The position numbers and the translations under genes are program-made. A DNA stretch of 64,000 nucleotides from CAZPAV01 sp964584755 (GTDB lineage: Bacteria > Actinomycetota > Acidimicrobiia > Spongiisociales > UBA5794). The notes under the pieces are model-generated. The model was given only the letters and a program-made list of their open reading frames with translations. It searched no databases and was not told the origin of the DNA. Of the stretch, positions 41,314 to 49,246 are shown in pieces (the stretch's first letter is position 1; each line of letters begins with the position of its first letter). The DNA lies in contig CAZPAV010000004.1 of assembly GCA_964584755.1 (NCBI GenBank), positions 27,383-91,382 on the forward strand, given 5' to 3'.

Positions 41314-42309
41314 ATGAACGCGGTCGCACCGAGGCTCGGCCTGCCGCGCGAGACGGCGCTGGCGATCCACCGGACGATGGTGCGCATCCGTGCCTTCGAG
41401 ACCAGGGTCGAGGAGCTCTTCCTGGCCGGCGAGCTCCCCGGGTTCGTCCACACCTACGTGGGCGAGGAGGCGATCGCGGCGGGGGTGTGCGCCGCCCTGG
41501 AACCCGGCGACCAGATCACCTCGACGCACCGCGGCCACGGCCACGCCATCGCCAAGGGCGTGACGATGAGGGCGATCATGGCCGAGCTGTACGGCAGGGA
41601 GACGGGGGTCTGCCGGGGCAGGGGCGGATCCATGCACGTGGCGGACTTCTCGCGGGGGATGCTCGGGGCGAACGGCATCGTCGCCGGCGGGCTCGGCATC
41701 GCCGCCGGCGCGGCTCTCGCCGCGGTGCGGCTCGGCACGGGAGCGGTCGTGGCCGCCTTCTTCGGAGACGGGGCGGTCAACAAGGGGACGTTCCACGAGG
41801 CGTTGAACCTCGCCGCGGTCCATGCGTTGCCGGTGGTGTACGTCTGCGAGAACAACGAGTACGCCCAGTTCACCTCGCGCCGCCGCACCACGTCGGTCGA
41901 GGACCTCGCCTGCCGGGCCGTCGCCTACGGGATCCCCGGCGTGACCGTCGACGGGAACGACGCCGGTGCCGTCCACGGCGCCACCCGGGCGGCGGTCGCC
42001 CGTGCCCGAGGAGGCGAGGGCCCGACCCTGCTGAACCTCCTCACCTACCGGTTCGGTGGGCACTACGTCGGCGACGCGGAGGTGTACCGGGACCGTGACG
42101 AGGTGGCCGCCCGCCGGGCGGGGGACCCGATCCCCCGGTGGGAGGCGGCCCTCGAGGGCGAGGGGTGGCTGGACGACGCCGCCCGGACGGCGGTGTGGGG
42201 GGACGCGGAGCGCGAGGTGGAGGACGCGGTCGCCTTCGCCCGCCGCAGCGCCGATCCCGATCCGGACTCCGCCCTCGATCTCGTGTTCACGAGGCCGGAC
42301 GATGCGTGA
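41314..42309 (+). CDS. Thiamine-diphosphate dehydrogenase E1 alpha subunit (pyruvate/acetoin type)
   Basis: A 331-residue E1 alpha: THRGHGHAIAKGV, RGGSMHVADFSRG and the ThDP motif FFGDGAVNKGTFHEALNLAA ending in CENN (GDG...NN). The length and lack of an N-terminal extension match acetoin and PDH-type alpha2beta2 E1s. GGAGGTGACGGG precedes the start. The last 8 bases overlap E1 beta. The E1 transfers a two-carbon or acyl unit from a 2-oxo acid or acetoin to lipoate. Confidence 0.93.
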   Translation: MNAVAPRLGLPRETALAIHRTMVRIRAFETRVEELFLAGELPGFVHTYVGEEAIAAGVCAALEPGDQITSTHRGHGHAIAKGVTMRAIMAELYGRETGVCRGRGGSMHVADFSRGMLGANGIVAGGLGIAAGAALAAVRLGTGAVVAAFFGDGAVNKGTFHEALNLAAVHALPVVYVCENNEYAQFTSRRRTTSVEDLACRAVAYGIPGVTVDGNDAGAVHGATRAAVARARGGEGPTLLNLLTYRFGGHYVGDAEVYRDRDEVAARRAGDPIPRWEAALEGEGWLDDAARTAVWGDAEREVEDAVAFARRSADPDPDSALDLVFTRPDDA

Positions 42310-43282
42310 GGTGCGCATGACCTTCGGCCAGGCCACGGCCGAGGCCATGCGGTTCGCCATGCGGGAGGACCCCACGGTGATCGTCCTCGGCGAGGACATC
42401 AGCTGGGGTGGGAACTTCGGCCAGTTCCGCGGCCTCGTCGAGGAGTTCGGCCCGGCGCGGGTGATGGACATGCCCATCTCCGAGGCGGCGATCGTGGCCG
42501 TCTCGGTCGGGGCGGCGGTGGCGGGGCTGCGGCCGGTGGCGTCGATGAGCTTCGTCGAGTTCACCCTCGGCGCGATGGACGAGATCGTGAACCAGGCCGC
42601 CAAGTTCCGCTCCATGTTCGGCGGTCAGGTGTCCGTCCCCCTGGTCCTACGGGCCTCGGACGGGATCCTGCGATCGTCGGCGGCGCAGCACTCGTCGAGC
42701 CTCGAGGCCTTCTTCACCCACGTCCCCGGCCTGAAGGTGGTCGCACCGTCGAACCCGGCGGACGCCCAGGGTCTCCTCCGGGCCGCCATCGCGGACGACG
42801 ATCCGGTGATCTACCTCGAGAACAAGCGGATCACCGCCAAGCGGGGCCTGGTGCCGCGTGGTGACCACCGCGTGCCGCTCGGGAAGGCGACGATCGTGCG
42901 GGAAGGCACCGACGTGACGGTCGTCGCCTACTCCGTCATGGTGCGCCACGGGGCGGCGGCGGCGGAGATCCTGGCCGGGCGGGGGATCTCGGTCGAGCTC
43001 GTCGACCTCAGGTCCCTCGTGCCCCTCGATCTCGACACGGTGGCGGCGTCGGTGGTCCACACGGGGCGGGCCGTGGTGGCGCACGAGGCCTGGCGTACCG
43101 GCGGATTCGGTGCCGAGGTGGCGGCCCGGCTCTCCGAGGAGCTCTGGGGGGACCTCGATGCGCCCGTCGTGAGGGTGGGAGCGCGCTCGGTGGCCATCCC
43201 GTTCAGTCCGGTCCTCGAGCGGGCCGTGGTGCCCGGAGTGGAGGAGGTCGTCGCGGCCGTGGAGCAGGTCCTCGCCTACTGA
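42302..43282 (+). CDS. Thiamine-diphosphate dehydrogenase E1 beta subunit
   Basis: A 326-residue transketolase-like E1 beta: VLGEDISWGGNFGQF, DMPISEAAIVAVSVGAA (the catalytic Glu), VMVRHGAAAAEIL and the C-terminal domain DLRSLVPLD. It ends the site-F operon. No E2 acyltransferase or E3 lipoamide dehydrogenase follows; the next gene is a divergent TetR regulator on the other strand. Confidence 0.93.
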   Translation: MREVRMTFGQATAEAMRFAMREDPTVIVLGEDISWGGNFGQFRGLVEEFGPARVMDMPISEAAIVAVSVGAAVAGLRPVASMSFVEFTLGAMDEIVNQAAKFRSMFGGQVSVPLVLRASDGILRSSAAQHSSSLEAFFTHVPGLKVVAPSNPADAQGLLRAAIADDDPVIYLENKRITAKRGLVPRGDHRVPLGKATIVREGTDVTVVAYSVMVRHGAAAAEILAGRGISVELVDLRSLVPLDLDTVAASVVHTGRAVVAHEAWRTGGFGAEVAARLSEELWGDLDAPVVRVGARSVAIPFSPVLERAVVPGVEEVVAAVEQVLAY

Positions 43283-43335
43283 GGCGCGTTCCCGCCGCCG
43301 GAGAGGAAGAGCGACCCGGGCCCGCGCCCGAGCCG

Positions 43336-43941
43336 TCAACGACGACGGGTGGAGCCGGCGCGCTCGGCGACGAGACCGCCGGCACTCCCCGCCCGGAGTC
43401 CCTCGGCGAGCCCGGCGATCCCCGGCTCGACGCCCCCGGCCTCGATGGTCCCGAAGACGACGGCGGCGACGAGCGCCGAGGCGAGCACCCGGGCCGGGGG
43501 CCCGGACAGGATCGTGCCCTGGCGCCGGCCCTCCTCGATGGTGGCCGCGATCGGCTCGAGGAGCCGGGGGTCGATGCGGACCCCCTCGGTGTCGGCGATC
43601 TCGGTGGCGTGGGCGACGAAGAGCTCCGTCATCGCCGGGTCGTCGCCGACGAAACGGGCGAAGACGCGCAGCATCGCCACGAGGCGCGCCCCGGCGTCGC
43701 CGCTCGTCTCGCCTCCCAGCCGGGCGACGGCGCGCTCCACGGTGCGGTCGTGCACGAAGCGCAGCAGGTCCCGCCGGGTGGGGAAGTGGTAGTAGAGCGT
43801 GGCCCGGGCCACACCCGCGTGCCGGGCGATGTCCGCCATGCGCACCCCCTCGACTCCCCGTTCGGCGATCGCCGCCGCGGTCCCGCGCCGGAGCGCGTCG
43901 GCGAGATCGGTCGAGAGCGTGCGGAGGGGACCGGTGACCAT
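43336..43941 (-). CDS. TetR family transcriptional regulator
   Basis: A 201-residue TetR: helix-turn-helix at about residues 20-60 with AAAIAERGVEGVRMADIARH and GVARATLYYHFPTRRDLL, followed by a helical ligand domain without close identification. It is divergent from the acyl-CoA dehydrogenase, with a near-palindrome in the 70-base gap, so it most likely controls that gene and itself. Ligands of such pairs are commonly acyl-CoAs. Confidence 0.92.
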   Translation of the reverse strand: MVTGPLRTLSTDLADALRRGTAAAIAERGVEGVRMADIARHAGVARATLYYHFPTRRDLLRFVHDRTVERAVARLGGETSGDAGARLVAMLRVFARFVGDDPAMTELFVAHATEIADTEGVRIDPRLLEPIAATIEEGRRQGTILSGPPARVLASALVAAVVFGTIEAGGVEPGIAGLAEGLRAGSAGGLVAERAGSTRRR

Positions 43942-43970
43942 GGGAACAGCTTAGCCGACCCGCACGTTTG

Positions 43971-43988
43971 GACACATGCGTCTATACT
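43971..43988 (+). promoter_or_regulatory. TetR operator candidate and -10 of the acyl-CoA dehydrogenase gene
   Basis: GACACATGCGTC at 43971-43982 is an inverted repeat with one mismatched pair, immediately followed by TATACT (43983-43988), a good -10. A repressor bound here would block the promoter. The gene's GAGGAGG ribosome-binding site is at 44000-44006. Confidence 0.55.
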
Positions 43989-44011
43989 GTTCGTGGACCG
44001 AGGAGGTTTCC

Positions 44012-45634
44012 ATGCCCGCCACCCACGAGGTGCTCAACCAACCACCACCGCTCGAGGGCTGGAACCCCTTCGAGCAGGATCCCGTCCTCGTCGACGCCGT
44101 GGCGCGCCACGGCATCGAATGGGCCCGCGGCCGATGCCGCGACTTCGGCGCCCTCGTCGGCTCCGCCGAGGTGCTCCGCTGGGCGGCCGACGCCAACCGT
44201 TTCGTCCCGGAGCTGCGAACCCACGACCGGTTCGGTCGTCGCGTCGACGAGGTGGAGTTCCATCCGGCCTGGCACCACCTCATGAGCCTGTCGTTCGGCT
44301 GGGGCCTCCACTCCCTGGGATGGGAGGAGGGCCCGCCCGGGGGGAACGTGGCGCGCACCGTCCTGTTCCTCCTCATGGCGCAGGTGGAGTTGGGTCACGG
44401 CTGTCCGGTCTCGATGGCGTGGTCGGTCATCCCCACGATCCGGCTGTCGCCCGGCCTCTCGGGGTGGTGGGAACCGAGGATCCTCTCGCGCTCCTACGAC
44501 CCGCGGCCGGTACCGGCCGAGGAGAAGGAAGGCCTCGTCGTCGGCATGACCCTCACCGAGAAGCAGGGGGGTTCCGACCTGCGGGCGAACACGACCGTGG
44601 CGGTGCCCGTCGACGAGGAGGAGTACCGCCTCACCGGCCACAAGTGGTTCTGCTCGGCACCCATGTGCGACGCCTTCGTCGTCACCGCCCAGGCGCCGGA
44701 GGGGCTGTCGGTGTTCCTCGTTCCCCGCTGGGTCGCCGGCGTGCGCAACACGTTCCGTTTGCAGCGGCTCAAGGACAAGCTCGGCAACCGGTCGAACGCC
44801 TCCTCCGAGGTGGAGTTCGAGGACACCCGGGCCTTCCTCGTCGGGGAGCCCGGCGGCGGGGTGAAGGCGGTCCTCCCCATGCTCCATCGCACCCGCTTCG
44901 ACTGCGTCGTGGGCGCCACGGCGCTCATGCGTCAGTCGGTGTCGCAGGCGGCATGGCACGTGCGTCATCGACAGGCGTTCGGGAAGCGGCTCGTCGACCA
45001 GCCGCTCATGGCCAACGTCGTCGCCGACCTGGCGCTCGAGTCCGAGGCCGCGCTGGCACTCACCCTCCGGCTCGCCGCCTCCTTCGACGCCTCCGGCGAC
45101 CCGGAGGAGGACGCCTTCCGCCGCATCGCCCTCTCGGTGGCGAAGTACTGGGTGTGCAAGCGGAGCCCGGGGGTGGTGGGCGAGGCGCTCGAGTGCCACG
45201 GCGGCAACGGGTACGTGGAGGAGTGGCCCATGGCCCGCGCCTACCGGGAGGCCCCGCTGTACGGGATCTGGGAGGGTTCGGGGAACGTCATCGCCCTCGA
45301 CGTGCTGCGGGCCCTCCACCGGGAACCGGAGACGCGGGCGGCGTTCCTCGCCGAGCTGGCCCGGGCCCGGGGCCGCGACGCCCGCTACGACGCCGCCGTC
45401 GCCGAGCTCGAGGAGCGGCTCGCCCACCCCGACGAGGCCGGTGCCCGCCGGCTCGTCGCGCGCATGGCCGTCACCCTGCAGGCGGGTCTCCTGCTGCGCA
45501 GTGCCCCGGAGGCGATCGCCGAGGCGTTCCTCGCCACGCGCCTCGCCGGCGAGCACGGCGGCGTCTACGGGGCCCTGCCGCCGGCGGTGGGGACCGCCCC
45601 CCTCCTGGAACGGGTCCCGTCGCTGCGAAGCTGA
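44012..45634 (+). CDS. Acyl-CoA dehydrogenase, AidB-like subfamily
   Basis: A 540-residue ACAD with the long AidB-type architecture: N-terminal LEGWNPFEQDPVLVDAVARHG, GMTLTEKQGGSDLRANTT (FAD-binding beta domain), LTGHKWFCSAPMCDAFVVTAQ, and C-terminal VGEALECHGGNGYVEEWPMA with RQAFGKRLVDQPLMANV before it. AidB itself binds DNA and is linked to alkylation stress, but most actinobacterial relatives are thought to act on acyl-CoAs. The TetR neighbour favours an acyl-CoA catabolic role. Confidence 0.9.
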   Translation: MPATHEVLNQPPPLEGWNPFEQDPVLVDAVARHGIEWARGRCRDFGALVGSAEVLRWAADANRFVPELRTHDRFGRRVDEVEFHPAWHHLMSLSFGWGLHSLGWEEGPPGGNVARTVLFLLMAQVELGHGCPVSMAWSVIPTIRLSPGLSGWWEPRILSRSYDPRPVPAEEKEGLVVGMTLTEKQGGSDLRANTTVAVPVDEEEYRLTGHKWFCSAPMCDAFVVTAQAPEGLSVFLVPRWVAGVRNTFRLQRLKDKLGNRSNASSEVEFEDTRAFLVGEPGGGVKAVLPMLHRTRFDCVVGATALMRQSVSQAAWHVRHRQAFGKRLVDQPLMANVVADLALESEAALALTLRLAASFDASGDPEEDAFRRIALSVAKYWVCKRSPGVVGEALECHGGNGYVEEWPMARAYREAPLYGIWEGSGNVIALDVLRALHREPETRAAFLAELARARGRDARYDAAVAELEERLAHPDEAGARRLVARMAVTLQAGLLLRSAPEAIAEAFLATRLAGEHGGVYGALPPAVGTAPLLERVPSLRS

Positions 45635-45661
45635 GTCACGGCGGACCGAGACCACGACGCG

Positions 45662-45691
45662 AAGGAGCCCGGGAGCGATCCCGGGCTCCTT
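45662..45691. terminator. Bidirectional terminator hairpin between convergent genes
   Basis: Two exact 13-base arms (45662-45674 and 45679-45691) flank a GCGA tetraloop of the stable GNRA class. It sits between the ends of the acyl-CoA dehydrogenase and RRM genes, which converge. The lack of a T-run is normal in very GC-rich actinomycetes. Confidence 0.75.
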
Positions 45692-45710
45692 CCTCGCGTG
45701 GTGGGTCGCG

Positions 45711-45962
45711 TCAGCGACGCGGCTTGGCGAGGTTGACTGTGAGCTGACGCCCGTCGAGGTCGGAGCCGTTCAGGCCGCTGATGGCGGCCTGGGTCTCCTC
45801 GGCGTTCGCCATCTCGACGAAGCCGAACCCACGGGAACGGCCGGTGTCGCGGTCGGAGATGACCACGGCGTCGAGGACCTCGCCGAACTTGCCGAAGACC
45901 GACCGGAGCTGGTTGGCGTCGGCGGAGAAGGGGAGGTTCCCCACGTAGAGCTTGCTGGACAT
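45711..45962 (-). CDS. RNA-binding protein with a single RRM
   Basis: An 83-residue protein that is just one RRM: RNP2 is LYVGNLPF, RNP1 is RGFGFVEM, and it ends in LTVNLAKPRR. This is the small Rbp-type protein of cyanobacteria and many other bacteria, often induced by cold. GAAGGAGCAC precedes the start, next to the palindrome TTCGAGCTCGAA (45977-45988). Probably an RNA chaperone or mRNA-binding protein. Confidence 0.92.
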   Translation of the reverse strand: MSSKLYVGNLPFSADANQLRSVFGKFGEVLDAVVISDRDTGRSRGFGFVEMANAEETQAAISGLNGSDLDGRQLTVNLAKPRR

Positions 45963-46271
45963 GATGTGTGCTCCTTCGAGCTCGAACCGTCGTTGACAAC
46001 GCCCCGTGGGTTGTGCACTGCGGCGTCGAACCGAGGGAGATCGGCGTGACGACGCAGCCCCACGGCGACTTCACCCGACGGAACGAAGGAGCGAAGAGGC
46101 GCCGCACGCTGAGCCGTGCGATGACCGCAGTGTACGCCGCCGGCGGGCGTACGCGCCCCCGTGCCGCGGCGCGGCTGCAAGGTTCTCGCAAGGTCGTCGC
46201 AAACCCGCCTCGATACAACGTGGGACGCGGGGAGCACCGGGCTCCCCACGGCGTCAGCACAGGAGGCCACG
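45963..46271. other. Divergent intergenic region of the RRM and rhodanese genes
   Basis: These 309 bases probably contain a long 5' untranslated leader for the RRM gene, as is usual for cold-shock-type RNA-binding proteins, but I cannot define a structure. The rhodanese ribosome-binding site AGGAGG is at 46261-46266. Confidence 0.4.
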
Positions 46272-47114
46272 ATGCGTTCCACACCGATCGACACCACCCG
46301 CGACGTCGCCGCCCTCGCGAGCGCCCGATGGCTGGAGGAGCACCTCGGCGACCCGAACCTGCGCGTCGTCGAGGTCGACGTGAGTCCCGCCGCCCACGAG
46401 GAGGGCCACATCCCCGGAGCGGTGTTGTGGAACATCTACCGCGACCTCAAGGACGAGGAGTACGCGCCGCGGCCCCTCGCGGCGATCGAGCGCCTCATCC
46501 GGGACTCGGGCATCGACGCGGACTCCCTGGTCGTGTTCTACGGGTACGCGCCGGCGCTGGGGTTCTGGCTCATGCAGCGCTGCGGCCACCGCGCGGCCCG
46601 AGTGCTCGACACCGGGCGGGACACCTGGCGGAGCGAGGGCCGACCCTGGACCGTCGAACCGTCCCGTCCCGAGCCCACGGCGTTCCGGGTTCCGGCCGAG
46701 GTGGACACGGTCCGGGCCTCCCGAGCCACGGTGGAGGCCGCCATCGGCAGCGCCGACCACACCATCCTCGACGTGCGCAGCGACCTCGAGTACGTCGGCG
46801 AGCGATTCTGGCCCTCGGGAGGCATCCCCGAGGGAGGGCGTGCCGGACGGATCCCCTCCGCGGTCCACGTGCCGATCGACGGTCTCGTCGGCCCCGACGG
46901 TGCCTTCCGGCCGCCCGCGCAGCTCGCCGAGATCCTCTCGCCCGTGGATCTCGCCGGGGACGGGCCGATCACGACGTACTGCACCGTCGGGGCACGGGCG
47001 GCGACCGCGTGGTTCGCCCTCACCGAGCTCCTCGGACGCGACAACGTCCGGGTGTACGACGGGTCGTGGGCGGAGTGGGGGATGAGCCCCACCACCCCCA
47101 TCGAACGCGGGTGA
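46272..47114 (+). CDS. Thiosulfate/3-mercaptopyruvate sulfurtransferase (tandem rhodanese)
   Basis: A 280-residue protein with two rhodanese domains. The first is inactive-looking: HEEGHIPGAVLWN, then VVFYGYAPALGFW in place of a cysteine loop. The second carries ILDVRSDLEYVGERF and the catalytic Cys in TYCTVGARAAT (C-x-x-G-x-R). This is the usual layout of SseA/TST-type enzymes that move sulfane sulfur. ATG 46272 is 5 bases after AGGAGG. Confidence 0.92.
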   Translation: MRSTPIDTTRDVAALASARWLEEHLGDPNLRVVEVDVSPAAHEEGHIPGAVLWNIYRDLKDEEYAPRPLAAIERLIRDSGIDADSLVVFYGYAPALGFWLMQRCGHRAARVLDTGRDTWRSEGRPWTVEPSRPEPTAFRVPAEVDTVRASRATVEAAIGSADHTILDVRSDLEYVGERFWPSGGIPEGGRAGRIPSAVHVPIDGLVGPDGAFRPPAQLAEILSPVDLAGDGPITTYCTVGARAATAWFALTELLGRDNVRVYDGSWAEWGMSPTTPIERG

Positions 47115-47170
47115 GCGGCCCGACCCGACCCCCCGCGGCCCTCGGCCGGGGCGGACCCCCGGCTGCGGTC

Positions 47171-47911
47171 CTACCCGAGGAGCTCCTCGTAGAGCCGCTC
47201 GGTCGGCTCGCTGGGGCTCACGCCGAGCTCGTCGCGGAGCGTGACCCGCAGCTGCTCGTAGGCGCGCAGCGCCTCGGCCCGGTTCCCCTCGGCGGCGTAG
47301 GCCCGCATGAGGAGGCGGTGTCCGCTCTCCCGCAGCGGGGCGATCCGCACCAGGGTGCGTCCGGCCTCCCGGGCGGCGGCGATCTCCGTGCCGCCGAGGC
47401 CCAGACCGGCGGCCCCGTACGCCTCGAGCGCCCGGACGTGCATCGTCTCCAGGCGGCGGCGAACCTCGTCGACCCACTCGGCGTCCTCGCCCGGGAGGAA
47501 GCCCCGCCGGGCGGTGAACATGGCCGCCTGTGCCGCCGCCCAGGCCCGGGGCCAGTCCCGGCGGGTGACCGCCGACTCGGCACGATGGATGGCGTCGGTG
47601 GCGACCTCGATGTCGACCCAGGCGTCCTCGAGCACGAGCCGCACCGTTCCCCGACCGTCGAGTCGGGCGATCCCGAGCACCTTGCGGAGTCGGGACAACA
47701 GCACGCTGAGCGCGGCGTCGGCGGCGTCGGGACCTCCGGTCGACCACAGCGCCTCGATGATCTCGGATCGGGGGACCATCCGGTGGCGGTTCAGCACGAG
47801 CAGGGCGAACAGGAGCCTGCCCTGCCGGCCGGGGAGCGCCTTCTCGACGCGTACGTCCCCGATCTCGACCACAATCGGTCCACAGATCTGGATGCGCACG
47901 CTCGGCTGCAC
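47171..47911 (-). CDS. SARP-like transcriptional regulator with winged helix and BTAD domain only
   Basis: A 246-residue protein: N-terminal OmpR-type winged helix (RQGRLLFALLVLNRHRMVPR, LLSRLRKVLG) at about residues 20-95 and a bacterial transcriptional activator domain (helical repeats) from about 105 to 245 ending in VSPSEPTERLYEELLG. It lacks the ATPase and sensor parts of AfsR-type regulators. It is divergent from the DUF1059/nitrilase genes, which are plausible targets. Confidence 0.9.
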   Translation of the reverse strand: MQPSVRIQICGPIVVEIGDVRVEKALPGRQGRLLFALLVLNRHRMVPRSEIIEALWSTGGPDAADAALSVLLSRLRKVLGIARLDGRGTVRLVLEDAWVDIEVATDAIHRAESAVTRRDWPRAWAAAQAAMFTARRGFLPGEDAEWVDEVRRRLETMHVRALEAYGAAGLGLGGTEIAAAREAGRTLVRIAPLRESGHRLLMRAYAAEGNRAEALRAYEQLRVTLRDELGVSPSEPTERLYEELLG

Positions 47912-47967
47912 GGTCGCCTCAACCTAGGTGCGCCATCCACGGGGCACAACCGACGAAGGGAGGGGAC

Positions 47968-48126
47968 GTGGACCGAGTCATCCGTTGCGAGTGTGGGTTC
48001 GTCGCCCGCGGCGACACCGACGAGGAGGTCATCGAGACGATCCGGCAGCACATGCGTGAGGACCACCCGGCGCTGCTCGAGCAGGTGGCGACAGAGGACC
48101 TGCGCGGTTGGATCGAGGTCGAGTAG
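47968..48126 (+). CDS. DUF1059 small protein
   Basis: A 52-residue protein starting with GTG 47968 after a GGGAGGGG ribosome-binding site. The sequence VIRCECGFVARGDTDEEV then IETIRQHMREDHP shows the DUF1059 pattern: a C-x-C pair and a C-terminal histidine pair (H-x6-H-P) that could bind a metal. Short DUF1059 proteins are frequent in actinomycetes, with unknown function. It precedes the nitrilase by 30 bases, probably in one transcript. Confidence 0.82.
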   Translation: MDRVIRCECGFVARGDTDEEVIETIRQHMREDHPALLEQVATEDLRGWIEVE

Positions 48127-48156
48127 CCGCCACCGGCGAGAGGGAGGGCGGAGATC

Positions 48157-49140
48157 ATGACGGACACCCCGACGATGACCGTCGCCGCGGTGCAGGCGAC
48201 ACCGGCGTTCCTCGACCGTGAGGCCACCGTCGATCGGGTGGTGGCCCTCACGAAGGAGGCCACCGGCAACGGCGCGCAGCTCGTCGTCTTCCCGGAGGCG
48301 TTCGTCGCCGGGTATCCGGACTGGGTGTGGCGCACCACCCCGTGGGGCGGACCGTCGAGCGACCTCTACCGGCGGTTCCTCGACCAGGCGGTGACGGTCC
48401 CCGGTCCCGCCGTCGAGGTGCTCGCCGCCGCGGCCCGCGCCCACGGCGCCTTCCTGGCGGTGGGGATCAACGAGCGGGAGCCCGAAGGATCCACGGTGTA
48501 CAACTCGATCCTCTACCTGGGTCCCGCCGGCGACGTCCTCGGCGTCCATCGCAAGCTCATGCCGACCGGCGGGGAGCGACTGGTGTGGGGCCAGGGTGAC
48601 GGTTCGGGTCTCGTCAGCTTCGACACTCCGGGGGGACGGGTCGGCGGGCTCATCTGCTGGGAGAACTACATGCCTCTCGCCCGCGCCGCCATGTACGCGC
48701 AGGGGGTCGAGGTGTACCTGGCCCCGACCTGGGACAACGGCGAGGTCTGGGTGCCCACCCTGCAGCACATCGCCCGCGAGGGTCGCTGCTACGTGATCGG
48801 GGTGAACAGCCTGCTGCGGGGGAGCGACGTGCCCGCCGAGGAGCTCGGCGCCGCCGATCTCTACGGCGGTGAGGAGGATTGGATGAGCCGGGGCAACACC
48901 TGCATCGTGGCCCCCGGCGGGCGGATCCTCGCCGGCCCGCTCCGCGAGGAGACGGGGATCCTCTACGCCGAGGTGGACCGGGCCGCGGTGGGCCGTGCCC
49001 GGCTCCAGTTCGACGCCTGCGGACACTACGCCCGCCCCGATGTCCTGCGACTCCTCGTCGACGACCGGCCCCGCACCACCGTCGACACCATGCGGGACGC
49101 CTCCGGGCCACCGGGGGAGCAGCCGGTCGTCGCCGAGTAG
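48157..49140 (+). CDS. Nitrilase
   Basis: A 327-residue carbon-nitrogen hydrolase with the full Glu-Lys-Cys triad: E47 (VVFPEAFVAGYP), K133 (GVHRKLMPTGGE) and C167 (GGLICWENYMPLAR). The CWENYMPLAR and PDWVW segments are those of true nitrilases (branch 1), which convert nitriles to acids and ammonia, rather than amidases. Downstream an alpha/beta hydrolase lies 106 bases away. It may detoxify or use a plant- or environment-derived nitrile. Confidence 0.92.
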   Translation: MTDTPTMTVAAVQATPAFLDREATVDRVVALTKEATGNGAQLVVFPEAFVAGYPDWVWRTTPWGGPSSDLYRRFLDQAVTVPGPAVEVLAAAARAHGAFLAVGINEREPEGSTVYNSILYLGPAGDVLGVHRKLMPTGGERLVWGQGDGSGLVSFDTPGGRVGGLICWENYMPLARAAMYAQGVEVYLAPTWDNGEVWVPTLQHIAREGRCYVIGVNSLLRGSDVPAEELGAADLYGGEEDWMSRGNTCIVAPGGRILAGPLREETGILYAEVDRAAVGRARLQFDACGHYARPDVLRLLVDDRPRTTVDTMRDASGPPGEQPVVAE

Positions 49141-49246
49141 GGCCGCGGCCGGCCGCCGGGGGAGCCCGCCGCCGGCGCCGACCCCCCTCTCCCCGCCATG
49201 GTGGAGCCTCACCGGCTACCCTCGGGGAGGAGACGGGGAGGAGCCG

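Noticed and set aside
8823..43282. A microcystin-degradation (mlr) or Rut pyrimidine cluster
   Set aside because: MlrC-like and RidA-like genes are present, but mlrA, mlrB, rutA and rutB counterparts are not, and the rest of the gene set does not fit either pathway.
43971..43988. A seventh copy of the island operator
   Set aside because: TATACT here is a plain -10. The ATnnTATATYAT pattern is not met and the adjoining palindrome has a different sequence.
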